A DNA stretch of 64,000 nucleotides from JANQSS01 sp965249735. Lineage in GTDB: Bacteria; Bacteroidota; Bacteroidia; Chitinophagales; Saprospiraceae. Shown in pieces: positions 18,921 through 28,781 of the stretch. The position numbers and the translations under genes were made by a program. The stretch lies in the NCBI GenBank assembly GCA_965249735.1, contig CBDFMS010000018.1, forward strand, positions 1-64,000, given 5' to 3'. Position 1 is the first letter of the stretch. Each line of letters starts with the position of its first letter. Under the pieces are notes generated by a model. That model saw nothing but the letters and a program-made list of their open reading frames with translations. It did no database searches and was not told where the DNA came from.

Positions 18921-20042
18921 ATGGGCAATATAGCCATGGTCGACCTTGTCGGCCAATACAATCAGATAGAAAACGAAATATCTCAGCGATTTCGGGAAAT
19001 ATGTAAGAATGCCGCCTTTATCGGTGGCAAATATGTGACTTCATTTAGTCAGGACCTGGAAAAATATCTCGATGTCAACCACGTCATTCCTTGTGCCAAT
19101 GGTACAGATGCACTTCAATTAGCCTTGATGGCATTGGATCTGAAGCCGGGCGATGAGGTTATCACCTCCTCCTTCACTTTCGTTGCAACAGCAGAAGTGA
19201 TCGCCCTGCTAAAGTTGAAACCAGTTTTTGCTGACATCGACTCGAAGACATTTAACATCGACCCTGAAGACATCAAAAATCGGATAACCGATCGGACCAA
19301 ATGTATCATACCTGTTCATTTATTTGGTCAGGCCGCAGATATGGAACCGATCATGAAGATTTCAAATGAATTCGACATCCCTGTGATAGAGGACAATGCG
19401 CAGGCTATAGGAAGTTACTATGAATCCGGTTCCAACTCAGGATATACCGGATCCATCGGTCACATAGGTACGTGTTCTTTTTTTCCATCAAAAAATCTGG
19501 GTTGCTATGGTGACGGCGGGGCATTGACCACAAATGATGAAACTCTGGCTAATCGGATACGGATGATTGCCAATCACGGTTCTGCTAAACGGTATCATCA
19601 TGATTTAATCGGGGTAAACAGCAGATTAGACAATCTTCAAGCGGCCGTATTACATGCCAAATTACCTCTCCTGAATGCCTATAACAAGACCCGACGAATG
19701 GCAGCAGAACTATATCACGAAAAATTGTCTACAGTTCCAGGAATAATCTGCCCAATCAAGGAAGGAAAAAGCAGTCACGTTTACCATCAATATACCCTTC
19801 GAGTCAAAAATGACAGAAATGGGTTATCTAAGTATTTATTAGATCTTGGAATATCAAATGCGATCTACTACCCCATTCCATTGCACCTCCAGGACGCCTA
19901 TCGATATTTAGGTTATAATACCGGGGATCTTCCACATACGGAGCAAGCCTGTGACGAAGTATTATCTCTTCCAATTCATTCTGAAATGACTGAGGAAATT
20001 GTCAATACCGTTACTGATGCCATAAAAGCTTTTTATGCTTAA
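18921..20042 (+). CDS. DegT/DnrJ/EryC1/StrS-family sugar aminotransferase
   Basis: This is a 373-residue PLP enzyme. The PLP lysine is in SFFPSKNLGCYGDGGA (about residue 190), and the substrate/PLP contacts ANGTDALQLAL (about 60) and EDNAQAIGS (about 155) are present. It transaminates nucleotide-linked keto sugars in surface polysaccharide synthesis. It is the first gene of a rightward cluster with UDP-glucuronate decarboxylase (8-bp overlap) and dTDP-glucose dehydratase. The exact sugar is not deducible. Confidence 0.9.
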   Translation: MGNIAMVDLVGQYNQIENEISQRFREICKNAAFIGGKYVTSFSQDLEKYLDVNHVIPCANGTDALQLALMALDLKPGDEVITSSFTFVATAEVIALLKLKPVFADIDSKTFNIDPEDIKNRITDRTKCIIPVHLFGQAADMEPIMKISNEFDIPVIEDNAQAIGSYYESGSNSGYTGSIGHIGTCSFFPSKNLGCYGDGGALTTNDETLANRIRMIANHGSAKRYHHDLIGVNSRLDNLQAAVLHAKLPLLNAYNKTRRMAAELYHEKLSTVPGIICPIKEGKSSHVYHQYTLRVKNDRNGLSKYLLDLGISNAIYYPIPLHLQDAYRYLGYNTGDLPHTEQACDEVLSLPIHSEMTEEIVNTVTDAIKAFYA

Positions 20043-20976
20043 AATTTTAATTACGGGCGGCGCAGGATTTATCGGTTCACATCTTTGTGATCGATTTGTC
20101 AGCGAAGATTTTCATGTGATCGCTATGGACAATCTACTTACCGGCTCCTTAGACAATCTTTCACATCTCTTCCATTTACCAAATTTCGAATTCTTTCATC
20201 ATGATGTAACCAAATTCATTCATATATCGGGTAAGCTTGACTACATATTGCATTTTGCTTCACCTGCCAGTCCAATTGATTATTTGAAGATGCCGATCCA
20301 AACACTTAAAGTTGGTTCATTAGGCACACATAATTTACTGGGCTTGGCCAAAGAAAAAAAAGCAGAAATATTGATAGCTTCTACATCTGAAGTTTACGGT
20401 GATCCCCTGGTTCATCCTCAACCGGAAGAATATTGGGGAAACGTAAATCCAATCGGTCCCCGAGGCGTTTACGACGAGGCCAAGCGATTTATGGAAGCAA
20501 TTACCATGGCGTATCATACGTATCATGGTATAAATACGAAGATTGTTCGAATCTTCAATACTTTTGGGCCCCGGATGCGAATTGACGACGGACGTGTATT
20601 ACCAGCCTTTATATCACAAGCATTGCGTGGAGAAGGCCTGACAATTTTTGGCGACGGAAGTCAAACACGATCATTTTGTTTTGTTTCAGATTTAGTAGAT
20701 GGAATTTATAAATTATTAATGAGTGATTATCACCTACCCATCAATTTGGGAAATCCCGATGAAATAACAATAGCCGATTTTGCAAAAGAAGTCATGGAAT
20801 TAGTTGGAAATCCAGAAGCAAAAATTATTAATAAAGAATTACCGGTTGACGATCCTAAACGACGCAAACCAGATATTAGCAAGGCAAAGGTGATATTAGA
20901 CTGGAGTCCAAAAACCAATAGAACAGAAGGTTTACTATTAACACTACCATATTTTAAAGAAAAAGTACTTATATAA
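20035..20976 (+). CDS. UDP-glucuronate decarboxylase (UDP-xylose synthase), SDR family
   Basis: This 313-residue extended SDR enzyme has the NAD motif GGAGFIGSHL at about 8-17, a substrate-binding STSEVYGDPLVHPQ region, and the catalytic YxxxK in GVYDEAKRFME (about 148). The fold around FNTFGPRMRIDDGRVLPAFI is characteristic of UXS. It converts UDP-glucuronate to UDP-xylose for surface glycans. The start overlaps the aminotransferase by 8 bp, indicating coupled expression. Confidence 0.9.
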   Translation: MLKILITGGAGFIGSHLCDRFVSEDFHVIAMDNLLTGSLDNLSHLFHLPNFEFFHHDVTKFIHISGKLDYILHFASPASPIDYLKMPIQTLKVGSLGTHNLLGLAKEKKAEILIASTSEVYGDPLVHPQPEEYWGNVNPIGPRGVYDEAKRFMEAITMAYHTYHGINTKIVRIFNTFGPRMRIDDGRVLPAFISQALRGEGLTIFGDGSQTRSFCFVSDLVDGIYKLLMSDYHLPINLGNPDEITIADFAKEVMELVGNPEAKIINKELPVDDPKRRKPDISKAKVILDWSPKTNRTEGLLLTLPYFKEKVLI

Positions 20977-20980
20977 CATT

Positions 20981-22036
20981 ATGTCTAAAACCATCTTAAT
21001 TACCGGCGGAGCTGGTTTTATTGGAAGCCATGTGATCCGATGTTTCAGTAATCGCCATCCGTCATATCGCATTCTCAATTTGGATGCATTGACCTATGCA
21101 GGAAATTTAGAAAATCTGGTGGATATCGAGGACCGGGACAATTATTCATTTATTAAAGGGGATATTACCGATATTGATTTTATTGATGACTTATTTATAA
21201 AATATAAAGTAAGTGATGTGATCCATTTGGCAGCTGAATCCCACGTCGATCGATCCATCAAAGATCCTTTTGCCTTTGCACGTACAAATGTCATGGGGAC
21301 ATTGAGTCTTCTGAATGCAGCAAAAGTACATTGGCAGGACGATTATGAAAATCACCTGTTTTATCACATTTCAACAGATGAGGTTTACGGTAGTCTTGGA
21401 GACACTGGTTTGTTTCTAGAAACAACACCTTATGATCCAAATAGCCCATATTCTGCATCAAAGGCATCTTCGGATCATTTCGTACGCGCATTCGGACACA
21501 CATATAACATGCGCTATTGTATTTCAAATTGCAGTAATAATTATGGCCCCAATCAATTTCCGGAAAAGTTGATTCCTCTGGTTATCAATAATATTGTAAA
21601 TAATCGGGCATTGCCTGTCTACGGGGATGGATTAAATGTCAGAGACTGGTTATATGTTGAGGATCATGCCGATGCAATTGAACTTATCTTTCACAAAGGC
21701 GCCAATCATGAAACCTATAATATTGGTGGCAATAACGAAATGACCAATATTGGACTTGTTCATTTACTGTGTGACATTCTGGATAAAAAATTCGATCGAT
21801 CGCAAGGCACTGCACGACAATTAATTACATTTGTCAGAGACCGGCCCGGACATGACCAACGATATGCCATTGATTCAGGAAAAATTCAGCGGGAATTAGG
21901 TTGGGAACCTTCATTGACTGTTGAAGAAGGCATGGAAAAAACTGTGGATTGGTATCTGAACAACGAAGAATGGTTGAAACATGTCACATCCGGAACATAT
22001 CAATCATTCTACGAAAAGCAATACGGGGACGAGTAA
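20981..22036 (+). CDS. rfbB: dTDP-glucose 4,6-dehydratase
   Basis: This 351-residue enzyme is full length. It has GGAGFIGSHV at 8-17, the STDEVYGSLG catalytic Thr/Asp/Glu region, YSASKASSDH with the active-site Tyr/Lys, and the family signature FVRDRPGHDQRYAIDSGKI. It makes dTDP-4-keto-6-deoxyglucose, the precursor of rhamnose and other deoxysugars. It follows the UDP-xylose synthase gene by 4 bp in a nucleotide-sugar operon. Confidence 0.94.
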   Translation: MSKTILITGGAGFIGSHVIRCFSNRHPSYRILNLDALTYAGNLENLVDIEDRDNYSFIKGDITDIDFIDDLFIKYKVSDVIHLAAESHVDRSIKDPFAFARTNVMGTLSLLNAAKVHWQDDYENHLFYHISTDEVYGSLGDTGLFLETTPYDPNSPYSASKASSDHFVRAFGHTYNMRYCISNCSNNYGPNQFPEKLIPLVINNIVNNRALPVYGDGLNVRDWLYVEDHADAIELIFHKGANHETYNIGGNNEMTNIGLVHLLCDILDKKFDRSQGTARQLITFVRDRPGHDQRYAIDSGKIQRELGWEPSLTVEEGMEKTVDWYLNNEEWLKHVTSGTYQSFYEKQYGDE

Positions 22037-22062
22037 ACCTATACTGGATCTAGATTTAAGAT

Positions 22063-23283
22063 TTAATTCATTGCTGTTTTTCTTACTTTAAACCGGGGTT
22101 TTAAATACAAAAACCCAACTCCGATACATATGGTAATTCCGAAGGTCACTGACCATAGCATCGAGAACCCAAATTTGTCCGCTATAGCAAAACCTGCTAT
22201 GGGCGCAAAAATATTGCAAAAGGACCAAGCCATATTGTATAGTGCCATATAGCGCCCCCTCCCTTTTTGTGGACTGCGGTTTAACACCAATGTAGTTGCA
22301 AAAGGAAAATTTAATATTTCACCCATCGTAAGGAATCCGATGCTAACCCATGCAAATACCACTTCTTTTCCTCCATTGAACGCTAAAAATCCTAAACCAA
22401 TTAGAACTACACCAATGATAAGCAGCCGAAAAGGATTAAATCGTTTATCTACGAAATGAATTAAAGGGATCTCAATTAGAGCGATAAGCAATCCATTCGC
22501 GGCCATTAAGATTCCAATATATTTTTCGTCCAAATGCATCTGATCTTCGAGATAGACTGGTACCGTATGAAAATATTGCATAAAAACCATGCTGGTCATC
22601 ATAACCATTAGTATAAAAAATAAATAAACCTTGTCATGGTAGGGTGATGCAAATGTTGATTGTTCGTCGGTCACTTCTTCTTCATGTGGTTGTTGATTAC
22701 TACTTTTTGGAATCAACCAAATAAATAATAATGAAGCCATGAGACAGGTGATTCCATCTGCAAAAAACAACCATTTATAACCAAGCATTAATGCTATAAA
22801 TCCACCGAGGGCCGGGCCGGCAGAAAATCCTAAATTAATTGCAAGGCGAATTAATCCTATTGAACGTGTTCTCAACTCAGGCGGGCTGTATTCCGCTATA
22901 CTTGACATATTTGCCGGACGTAATGCATCTGTCAAGGCACTCGTTACAAGAAGACCCGCGCACAATTCATAAAATCCTGTAAGTTGCATTAAAACAAAAA
23001 AAGAAAATCCGGAAAGCACCAGGCTACCTACCTGTATCGGATAATGTCCATATTTGTCGGTGAGCTGACCACCTATGAACGTACCCAATAATGATCCTAA
23101 CCCATAAAATCCCAAAATGATACCCGACTGAATTAAACTATATCCTAAAATTTTAGTCACGTATAAACTCAAAAAAGGCAATACCATAGCACCTGCCCTA
23201 TTGATAAACAATACGAGTGACAAATGCCAAACAACCCTTGGAAGGCCGGAATAGCTCTCTTTATAAAAGGAAAATACGTTCAA
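22063..23283 (-). CDS. MFS transporter
   Basis: This 406-residue protein has about 12 hydrophobic segments and the MFS loop motif GGQLTDKYGHYPIQ between helices 2 and 3 (about 75-88). A central cytoplasmic loop (about 200-215) is acidic. The DHA/efflux-type layout suggests export of small molecules, with no substrate deducible. The start codon appears to be TTG (23281-23283), since no in-frame ATG lies just upstream. It converges on rfbB with a 26-bp gap. Confidence 0.88.
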   Translation of the reverse strand: MNVFSFYKESYSGLPRVVWHLSLVLFINRAGAMVLPFLSLYVTKILGYSLIQSGIILGFYGLGSLLGTFIGGQLTDKYGHYPIQVGSLVLSGFSFFVLMQLTGFYELCAGLLVTSALTDALRPANMSSIAEYSPPELRTRSIGLIRLAINLGFSAGPALGGFIALMLGYKWLFFADGITCLMASLLFIWLIPKSSNQQPHEEEVTDEQSTFASPYHDKVYLFFILMVMMTSMVFMQYFHTVPVYLEDQMHLDEKYIGILMAANGLLIALIEIPLIHFVDKRFNPFRLLIIGVVLIGLGFLAFNGGKEVVFAWVSIGFLTMGEILNFPFATTLVLNRSPQKGRGRYMALYNMAWSFCNIFAPIAGFAIADKFGFSMLWSVTFGITICIGVGFLYLKPRFKVRKTAMN

Positions 23284-23358
23284 TACAAATGCTAAGATAT
23301 TATTCGACAGCAGTATGACAACTGAAGACGTTACAATATGTTTACGGCAGATTAAGGA

Positions 23359-24735
23359 ATGATAGAAACAATACGAACAGCCCTCAAGGGAAATGAAGTC
23401 GATCTCACGGAGATTACCATTCGTCGTGGTCTTATTCTTCTATCCATACCCATGATCCTGGAGATGTTGATGGAAGGACTCTTCGCCGTTGCAGATGTAT
23501 ACTTCGTCAGTAAATTAGGAAATGCTGCGGTGACGGCAATTGGCCTGACGGAGTCACTCATTATGATTATCTATTCAGTAGCATTGGGTATTGCCACGGC
23601 TGCTTCTGCATTTATTGCACGACGGGTTGGAGAAGGCAATCATCATAAAGCCGGAAACGTCATCATGCAATCTGTGCTACTAACAGCGGTGCTTTCTGTT
23701 ATTATCGCTTTACCGTGTTTCTTTTATGCCGAAGACATCCTGCGATTGATGGGCGCTGGCCCTGATGTATTGGAGATTGGTGTTGGTTATTTCCAAACGC
23801 TCTTTGCGACCAATATTGTCATCCTTTTACTTTTTTTATACAATGGAATTTTTCGTTCATCAGGTAATCCTGCCTATGCAATGCGGGTTCTTTGGATCGC
23901 GAATGGACTGAATATAATACTCGATCCGATTTTGATTTTCGGACTAGGTCCGATCCCGGCTTTTGGTTTAGAAGGCGCAGCCTGGGCCACCGTCATCGGT
24001 CGATCCATTGGTGTGATGATTCAACTATATTATTTGTACAAAAAACAAAAAGTGATTCCAACGGCATCAATTCACTACAAAAAGAATCCAGAATTGATGC
24101 GCAATTTAATTCTAAAGAGTGCAGGCGCCGCAGGGCAATATCTCATCGAGACCATCAGCTGGGTATTTCTTATTCGAGTCGTCTCCATATTTGGAAAGCA
24201 GGCCGTAGCCGCATACACAATTGTTTTTCGCATAATTGTATTTTCTATCTTACCGGTATGGGGCATTGCCATGGCGACAGCTACAATGGTCGGCCAGTAT
24301 CTGGGTATGCGACGGATCTCCTCTGCCAAACAATCAGTTGTTCTGGCTTCAATCATGAACTTTCTTTACTTACTGGTCATATCAATCATCTATTTTTTTC
24401 TTGCCAAGAAGTTAATGGGCATTTTTACTGAAGATTTTGAGGTCATTAAAGGCGGTGCTCGAGGAATCAAAATATTATGTGTGGGTTATCTCGCTTTTGG
24501 TATTGCAATGGTCATGCAACAGGCATTCAATGGTGCAGGTGATACATATACCCCAACCTGGCTCAGCGCCATCAGTTATATCGTCTTTCAGATCCCGCTT
24601 GCATATTTGCTAGCTGTATCCTGGAATATGGGTGGGGACGGCGTTTATTGGTCCATTACCATCAGTCATGGGATCCAGGCTTTACTATTCATCTGGTTAT
24701 TTAGGAAAGAAGTATGGCTGAAGGCCAAAATCTGA
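23359..24735 (+). CDS. MATE-family efflux transporter
   Basis: This 458-residue protein has 12 predicted helices in two homologous halves and MATE-typical motifs (SIPMILEMLMEGLFAVADVYFV, read as two pieces around residues 30-55; NGLNIILDPILIFGLG near 185). It probably exports cationic drugs or metabolites using Na+ or H+. It is divergent from the MFS gene, with a 75-bp gap. Confidence 0.92.
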   Translation: MIETIRTALKGNEVDLTEITIRRGLILLSIPMILEMLMEGLFAVADVYFVSKLGNAAVTAIGLTESLIMIIYSVALGIATAASAFIARRVGEGNHHKAGNVIMQSVLLTAVLSVIIALPCFFYAEDILRLMGAGPDVLEIGVGYFQTLFATNIVILLLFLYNGIFRSSGNPAYAMRVLWIANGLNIILDPILIFGLGPIPAFGLEGAAWATVIGRSIGVMIQLYYLYKKQKVIPTASIHYKKNPELMRNLILKSAGAAGQYLIETISWVFLIRVVSIFGKQAVAAYTIVFRIIVFSILPVWGIAMATATMVGQYLGMRRISSAKQSVVLASIMNFLYLLVISIIYFFLAKKLMGIFTEDFEVIKGGARGIKILCVGYLAFGIAMVMQQAFNGAGDTYTPTWLSAISYIVFQIPLAYLLAVSWNMGGDGVYWSITISHGIQALLFIWLFRKEVWLKAKI

Positions 24736-24915
24736 GTTCAACTTATCCGAGCACAAAGAACTGGTTCTACGAAAATTCTGCGCCTGTCGATAGCCGTCAA
24801 TCATCGATAGAAACCCCTTCACCCACAAGCTCCTGACACGAAACACCAATTAAATTTAGTCCATACCCAACCAATTTGAAAACCAATCAGTCAATCCTAT
24901 TGAGTAAACTTCAAG

Positions 24916-24945
24916 TTGTAATTTTTTGTAAAAGCGTATCTTTCA
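24916..24945 (+). promoter_or_regulatory. Promoter of the ECF sigma gene (TTG-N19-TATCTTTC)
   Basis: TTG at 24916-24918 is followed after 19 bp by TATCTTTC (24938-24945), close to the Bacteroidota TTG-N19-TAnnTTTG pattern. The GTG start at 24952 is only 6 nt beyond the -7 box, so the mRNA would be leaderless or nearly so. Confidence 0.55.
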
Positions 24946-24951
24946 CAATAC

Positions 24952-25533
24952 GTGAAGCTATTTAAAAATCATAGTATCAGCTTGGAAGAGTTGATCGCGG
25001 GTTGTGTCGATAACGATCGGCATTGCCAGGAGCGATTGTACAAGCGATACTTTGATCTGGCATTGCGTATTGTGAGAAGATACACTTCTGATCAGGAGAC
25101 ACAGCTTCATATAATAAATGAAGGCTTTCTCAGGGTATTTACGAAGATTTCAAACTACAAGGGTACCGGATCGTTTGAAGGTTGGTTTGGAAAATTGGTC
25201 TTTCACGAAGTGAGTAATCATTTCAGGAAAAAACAAAGCAATTTCAAGTTCATAGAAGTTGATACCAAGCATACGCAATCTGTCCGAAATGACGGACTTG
25301 ACACGCTCGAGTATCTCGATCTTGAAGCTGAAATAAAAGCACTGCCAGAAGCCAGTCAAAAAGTATTTATGCTTTTTGCTGTTGAAGGCTACTCACATAA
25401 GGAAATAGGAAAAAAACTAAATATCAGTGAAGGTACTTCCAAGTGGCATGTGTCAAATGCCAGAAGTATTCTAAAAAAAAGATTGACGAAAAAAAATTCA
25501 GGTGATTGGCTGCAATTGTTGAATTATGAATAA
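24952..25533 (+). CDS. RNA polymerase sigma factor, ECF-type
   Basis: This 193-residue protein has sigma-70 region 2 at about 22-90 (LYKRYFDLALRIVRRY...GSFEGWFGKLVFHEV) and region 4 HTH at about 125-175 (LPEASQKVFMLFAVEGYSHKEIGKKL). It would direct RNA polymerase to a regulon not visible here. It starts with GTG and overlaps the next gene by 8 bp, so the two form a sigma/partner unit. Confidence 0.88.
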   Translation: MKLFKNHSISLEELIAGCVDNDRHCQERLYKRYFDLALRIVRRYTSDQETQLHIINEGFLRVFTKISNYKGTGSFEGWFGKLVFHEVSNHFRKKQSNFKFIEVDTKHTQSVRNDGLDTLEYLDLEAEIKALPEASQKVFMLFAVEGYSHKEIGKKLNISEGTSKWHVSNARSILKKRLTKKNSGDWLQLLNYE

Positions 25534-26911
25534 CGATCTAGTAAATAAAGGGTGGTTACAAATGGAGGAGTTGCTCAACGAGCACATGCCTGTTCGACGT
25601 AAACGTCGGGCTGCCTATTTTTGGTTACTCGGTCTGGCTTTTTTCATAATTACTTCACTTGCTCTTTTCTCCATCTCGCAGCGAATTAATACCACGGAAG
25701 ATCTGCCTACGGCTTCAACATATAATACTGAAGTCGCAAAACAAGGAGAAATTGCCGCACAATTTGAAACAGCCGATATTAAATCAGATAAAATAAAAGA
25801 TTCTGACATTACCGATAACGCCAATAGCACCCAAGGAGAATTGAGCAGTGCAACTGAAGATATTTCGAAAGCTACAAAAACTTCTGGATTATCAAATTCT
25901 ACGTCTGTTCAAAAAAAATCGACAAGATCAGTACACACTAATCCTGAGAAATCAAGTACATCTGAAAATATTTCGTTTTCCAACAAAACCCATTCAGAAA
26001 CGGATAAAATAATTTCAATAAATCGAAGTACTAGCACGCAAGGTCAAATTTCATCCAATAATATTTCCGATCGGGAAATGGAAACATCTGCTGCATCTGA
26101 CCCTGTTCCATATGCGGTTGACCCACTAAATGAACTTGATCTTATTGCAATCGCAGAAATTCATAGAAATGCAGAATTGGATCCGATCTATAGTGCGCAA
26201 CTGATACCTCATACAAAAAATACAAAACGCGTCAATTTGGAAGTGTATGCTGTCGGTCAATTATCCAAAGACCTGGTTGGAGGTGGTATTGGGATAAATC
26301 TTTATCACAGAGTTTCGCAGAGGTTTGCGTTGGCAACCGGCTTGGAATATGCTTATCATGATTTTGATATATACAACGACGACGGATATATAGCAGCATT
26401 AAGTGAAGCGATCTTTGTAGATAGTAAATCATATTCTTCCTTCCTCAGCGAGCATTCTATCGCATCAGCCAATTTTATCGCTTCTACTTCGACAATTTAT
26501 TTTCCGATAGCAGCATATTTTTCTTTGAATTCACGAATAGATTTTTCCCTAGGAATTAAACCGGGTATACAGATTTATCAAAAACTATCTTTTGCACCGG
26601 TAGCCACTACCTCGGTAAGTAGAAACCCGAGTATTGGAAATGATGGTCTTACCGCCAAAGACTTTTTACACAAAAAATCGGTCGCTGTTGTTCACTCATC
26701 ATTGGGTATAAATTATCATATTTCAAATCGGATATCCACTGGCATATATTATCATCTTGGAATGTCGGATTTAGCACGTGGAATTAATTACTCCAGTTCT
26801 GAAAAACTAGAACGAATAAGTGCGGGTGAAATTGACAGGAATTTTTATTCCATTGACTCAAAAGAAATACGGATAAATATTTTTGAACTTCGTCTGGCCT
26901 ATAGGCTTTAG
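25526..26911 (+). CDS. Sigma-linked membrane protein with Ser/Thr-rich linker and beta-barrel-like C-terminus
   Basis: This protein has 461 residues. The short N-terminal segment (about 1-28) is followed by one transmembrane helix (about 31-49), a long Ser/Thr/Asn/Lys-rich low-complexity region (about 50-200), and a C-terminal domain (about 225-461) with outer-membrane beta-barrel style strands. The overlap with the ECF sigma gene suggests an anti-sigma or signalling partner. The N-terminal cytoplasmic part is too short for a classical zinc anti-sigma domain. A protein linking inner membrane, periplasm and outer membrane is an inference. Confidence 0.6.
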   Translation: MNNDLVNKGWLQMEELLNEHMPVRRKRRAAYFWLLGLAFFIITSLALFSISQRINTTEDLPTASTYNTEVAKQGEIAAQFETADIKSDKIKDSDITDNANSTQGELSSATEDISKATKTSGLSNSTSVQKKSTRSVHTNPEKSSTSENISFSNKTHSETDKIISINRSTSTQGQISSNNISDREMETSAASDPVPYAVDPLNELDLIAIAEIHRNAELDPIYSAQLIPHTKNTKRVNLEVYAVGQLSKDLVGGGIGINLYHRVSQRFALATGLEYAYHDFDIYNDDGYIAALSEAIFVDSKSYSSFLSEHSIASANFIASTSTIYFPIAAYFSLNSRIDFSLGIKPGIQIYQKLSFAPVATTSVSRNPSIGNDGLTAKDFLHKKSVAVVHSSLGINYHISNRISTGIYYHLGMSDLARGINYSSSEKLERISAGEIDRNFYSIDSKEIRINIFELRLAYRL

Positions 26912-26918
26912 ACTAACA

Positions 26919-27266
26919 TTAAAGGTGCAAGGACTCTTTCCGCGCCAGTAACACGTCATCTGATTCAACACGCTCTTCATCCGGGATACAGCAATCAACA
27001 GGGCATACAGCGGCACATTGGGGTTCTTCATGAAATCCTTTACACTCCGTGCATTTATCGGGTACGATGTAGTAGAACTCGTCGTCTATCGGTTCGTTAA
27101 GTTTGGCGGCATCGACCTGGCTACCATCCTCCAGTGTAAAAAGGCCAGTAACGGAATTTCCATCTTCAACTGCCCACTCAATACCACCTTCATAGATAGC
27201 ATTATTAGGGCATTCAGGTTCACATGCTCCACAGTTAATACACTCGTCCGTTATTCGTATAGCCAT
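26919..27266 (-). CDS. Ferredoxin-like 4Fe-4S dicluster protein
   Basis: This 115-residue protein starts at MAIRITDECINCG (ATG 27264-27266). It has two cluster motifs, CINCGACEPECP near the N-terminus and CTECKGFHEEPQCAAVCP near the C-terminus, with a short insert between them as in bacterial Fdx-type dicluster ferredoxins. It is a soluble electron carrier whose partners are not adjacent. It lies between a convergent sigma-partner gene (7-bp gap) and the AAA ATPase gene in the same orientation. Confidence 0.88.
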   Translation of the reverse strand: MAIRITDECINCGACEPECPNNAIYEGGIEWAVEDGNSVTGLFTLEDGSQVDAAKLNEPIDDEFYYIVPDKCTECKGFHEEPQCAAVCPVDCCIPDEERVESDDVLLARKESLHL

Positions 27267-27326
27267 ATCTGACACTTCACTATTGTGAAACCGCAATATT
27301 AAGGAAATTGTTCCATACCGGCTTGA

Positions 27327-28778
27327 CTAATCAAAAAGGCCTCGTAAGGGGTCCTCAAAGGATACTGACTCTGAAGTGAGGCTTCTTTGCAAGACTTCAA
27401 AGCCACAAAGTGCATGAAGAGCAAGCTCCATGAAAAAGTAGCCGTCTTCTTTTTGTGATGGCATATACTTTTGAGCTAATGCACGTAAACCCGCGACGTC
27501 ATCCAGCTGATTTTTATAAGTTTCATCAGACATATTTCCACTCATGACCAGGGATTTTGTATCGCTAAAATATGCCCTCACAGTTCCATATGGATCTGCT
27601 TCATGCTCGGAGAGTGTGTTTGGATTTGCAAAAATACTCCGGGCAAGGCTCTCAATTGAAGCCTCTATCAAATTTCTGCTCACTGTTTCTGCACCTAATT
27701 GCTCGCCCTCATAGACCAATTCAAGTTTTCCGGTCATTGCAGGAATAATGTGAATAAAATCTGTAACCCGAATCGAAGATCCAGCAGAACCACTTTGTAA
27801 AATGCGGTGCTCGGCCGCCGCATAAAGTTGCTCCATTGCTGTAATGGGCAATCTGGCTGATACACCGGATGCCTGATCAATATATTCACTTTGACGTGCT
27901 ACGACCGCTACTATTTCCAGGAGATCTCTGGCCATTCGCGGTACATGTATTTTAGATTTAATCTGCTCGTCGATTCGCGACTCTTGTCTTGTTATTTCTT
28001 TCCCAATAGTAATATCAGATGGATAATGCGTAATTATCTGACTCTCGATTCTGTCTTTTAAAGGCGTAATAATATTACCTCTATTTGTATAGTCTTCTGG
28101 ATTTGCTGTAAACACAAATTGGATGTCTAAAGGTATCCTGACATTAAAGCCTCGAATTTGAATATCCTGCTCTTGCAATATATTTAAAAGAGAAACTTGA
28201 ATTCTCGGTTGTAAATCAGGCAATTCATTTATTATAAATATTCCACGATTGGCTCGAGGTACTAATCCGAAATGAATAACATTTTCATCGGCATAAGTCA
28301 GCTTTAATGTAGCTGCCTTAATTGGATCTATATCGCCGATTAAATCGGCCACACTCACATCAGGCGTGGCTAATTTTTCGACCAGGCGTTCGTCACGACC
28401 TATCCAATCTATTGGACATTCGTCTCCCAATTTCTCGAGTATTGCTTTGGCCGGTGCGGTGAGTGGTTGAAAGGGATCTTCATTCAACTCGCTACCTGCA
28501 ATAACTGGAATATATTCATCCAGTAGATTAACCATGAGTCGTGCAAAGCGCGTTTTTGCCTGACCTCGCAAGCCCAATAACAATATATTATGTCCAGCTA
28601 ATATCGCGCGCTCCACCTGGGGTCGTACCGTTTTTTCATATCCAAGGATTCCAGGAAAAGGATCCCGGCCTTCCTTTAAACAAGATGATAAATTGTCTTT
28701 TAATTCTCTCTTTAAACTCCGGTAAACATATCCAGAGGCTTTCAGTTGTCCCAGAGTAGATATTGATGGTTTTGTCAT
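27327..28778 (-). CDS. AAA ATPase, magnesium-chelatase ChlI/MoxR-like
   Basis: This 483-residue protein has a Walker A-like motif LLLGLRGQAKTRF at about residue 73-85, with Ala where the usual Gly-Lys-Thr pattern has Gly. The Walker B region is FIINELPDL, with Asn before Glu, followed by a sensor region VFTANPEDYTNRG. These variants are, to my knowledge, shared by a conserved subfamily of Mg-chelatase-like ATPases. It is followed 3 bp upstream in operon order by a VWA protein, the standard partner of such ATPases in metal insertion or protein remodelling. Confidence 0.82.
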   Translation of the reverse strand: MTKPSISTLGQLKASGYVYRSLKRELKDNLSSCLKEGRDPFPGILGYEKTVRPQVERAILAGHNILLLGLRGQAKTRFARLMVNLLDEYIPVIAGSELNEDPFQPLTAPAKAILEKLGDECPIDWIGRDERLVEKLATPDVSVADLIGDIDPIKAATLKLTYADENVIHFGLVPRANRGIFIINELPDLQPRIQVSLLNILQEQDIQIRGFNVRIPLDIQFVFTANPEDYTNRGNIITPLKDRIESQIITHYPSDITIGKEITRQESRIDEQIKSKIHVPRMARDLLEIVAVVARQSEYIDQASGVSARLPITAMEQLYAAAEHRILQSGSAGSSIRVTDFIHIIPAMTGKLELVYEGEQLGAETVSRNLIEASIESLARSIFANPNTLSEHEADPYGTVRAYFSDTKSLVMSGNMSDETYKNQLDDVAGLRALAQKYMPSQKEDGYFFMELALHALCGFEVLQRSLTSESVSFEDPLRGLFD

Positions 28779-28781
28779 AGG

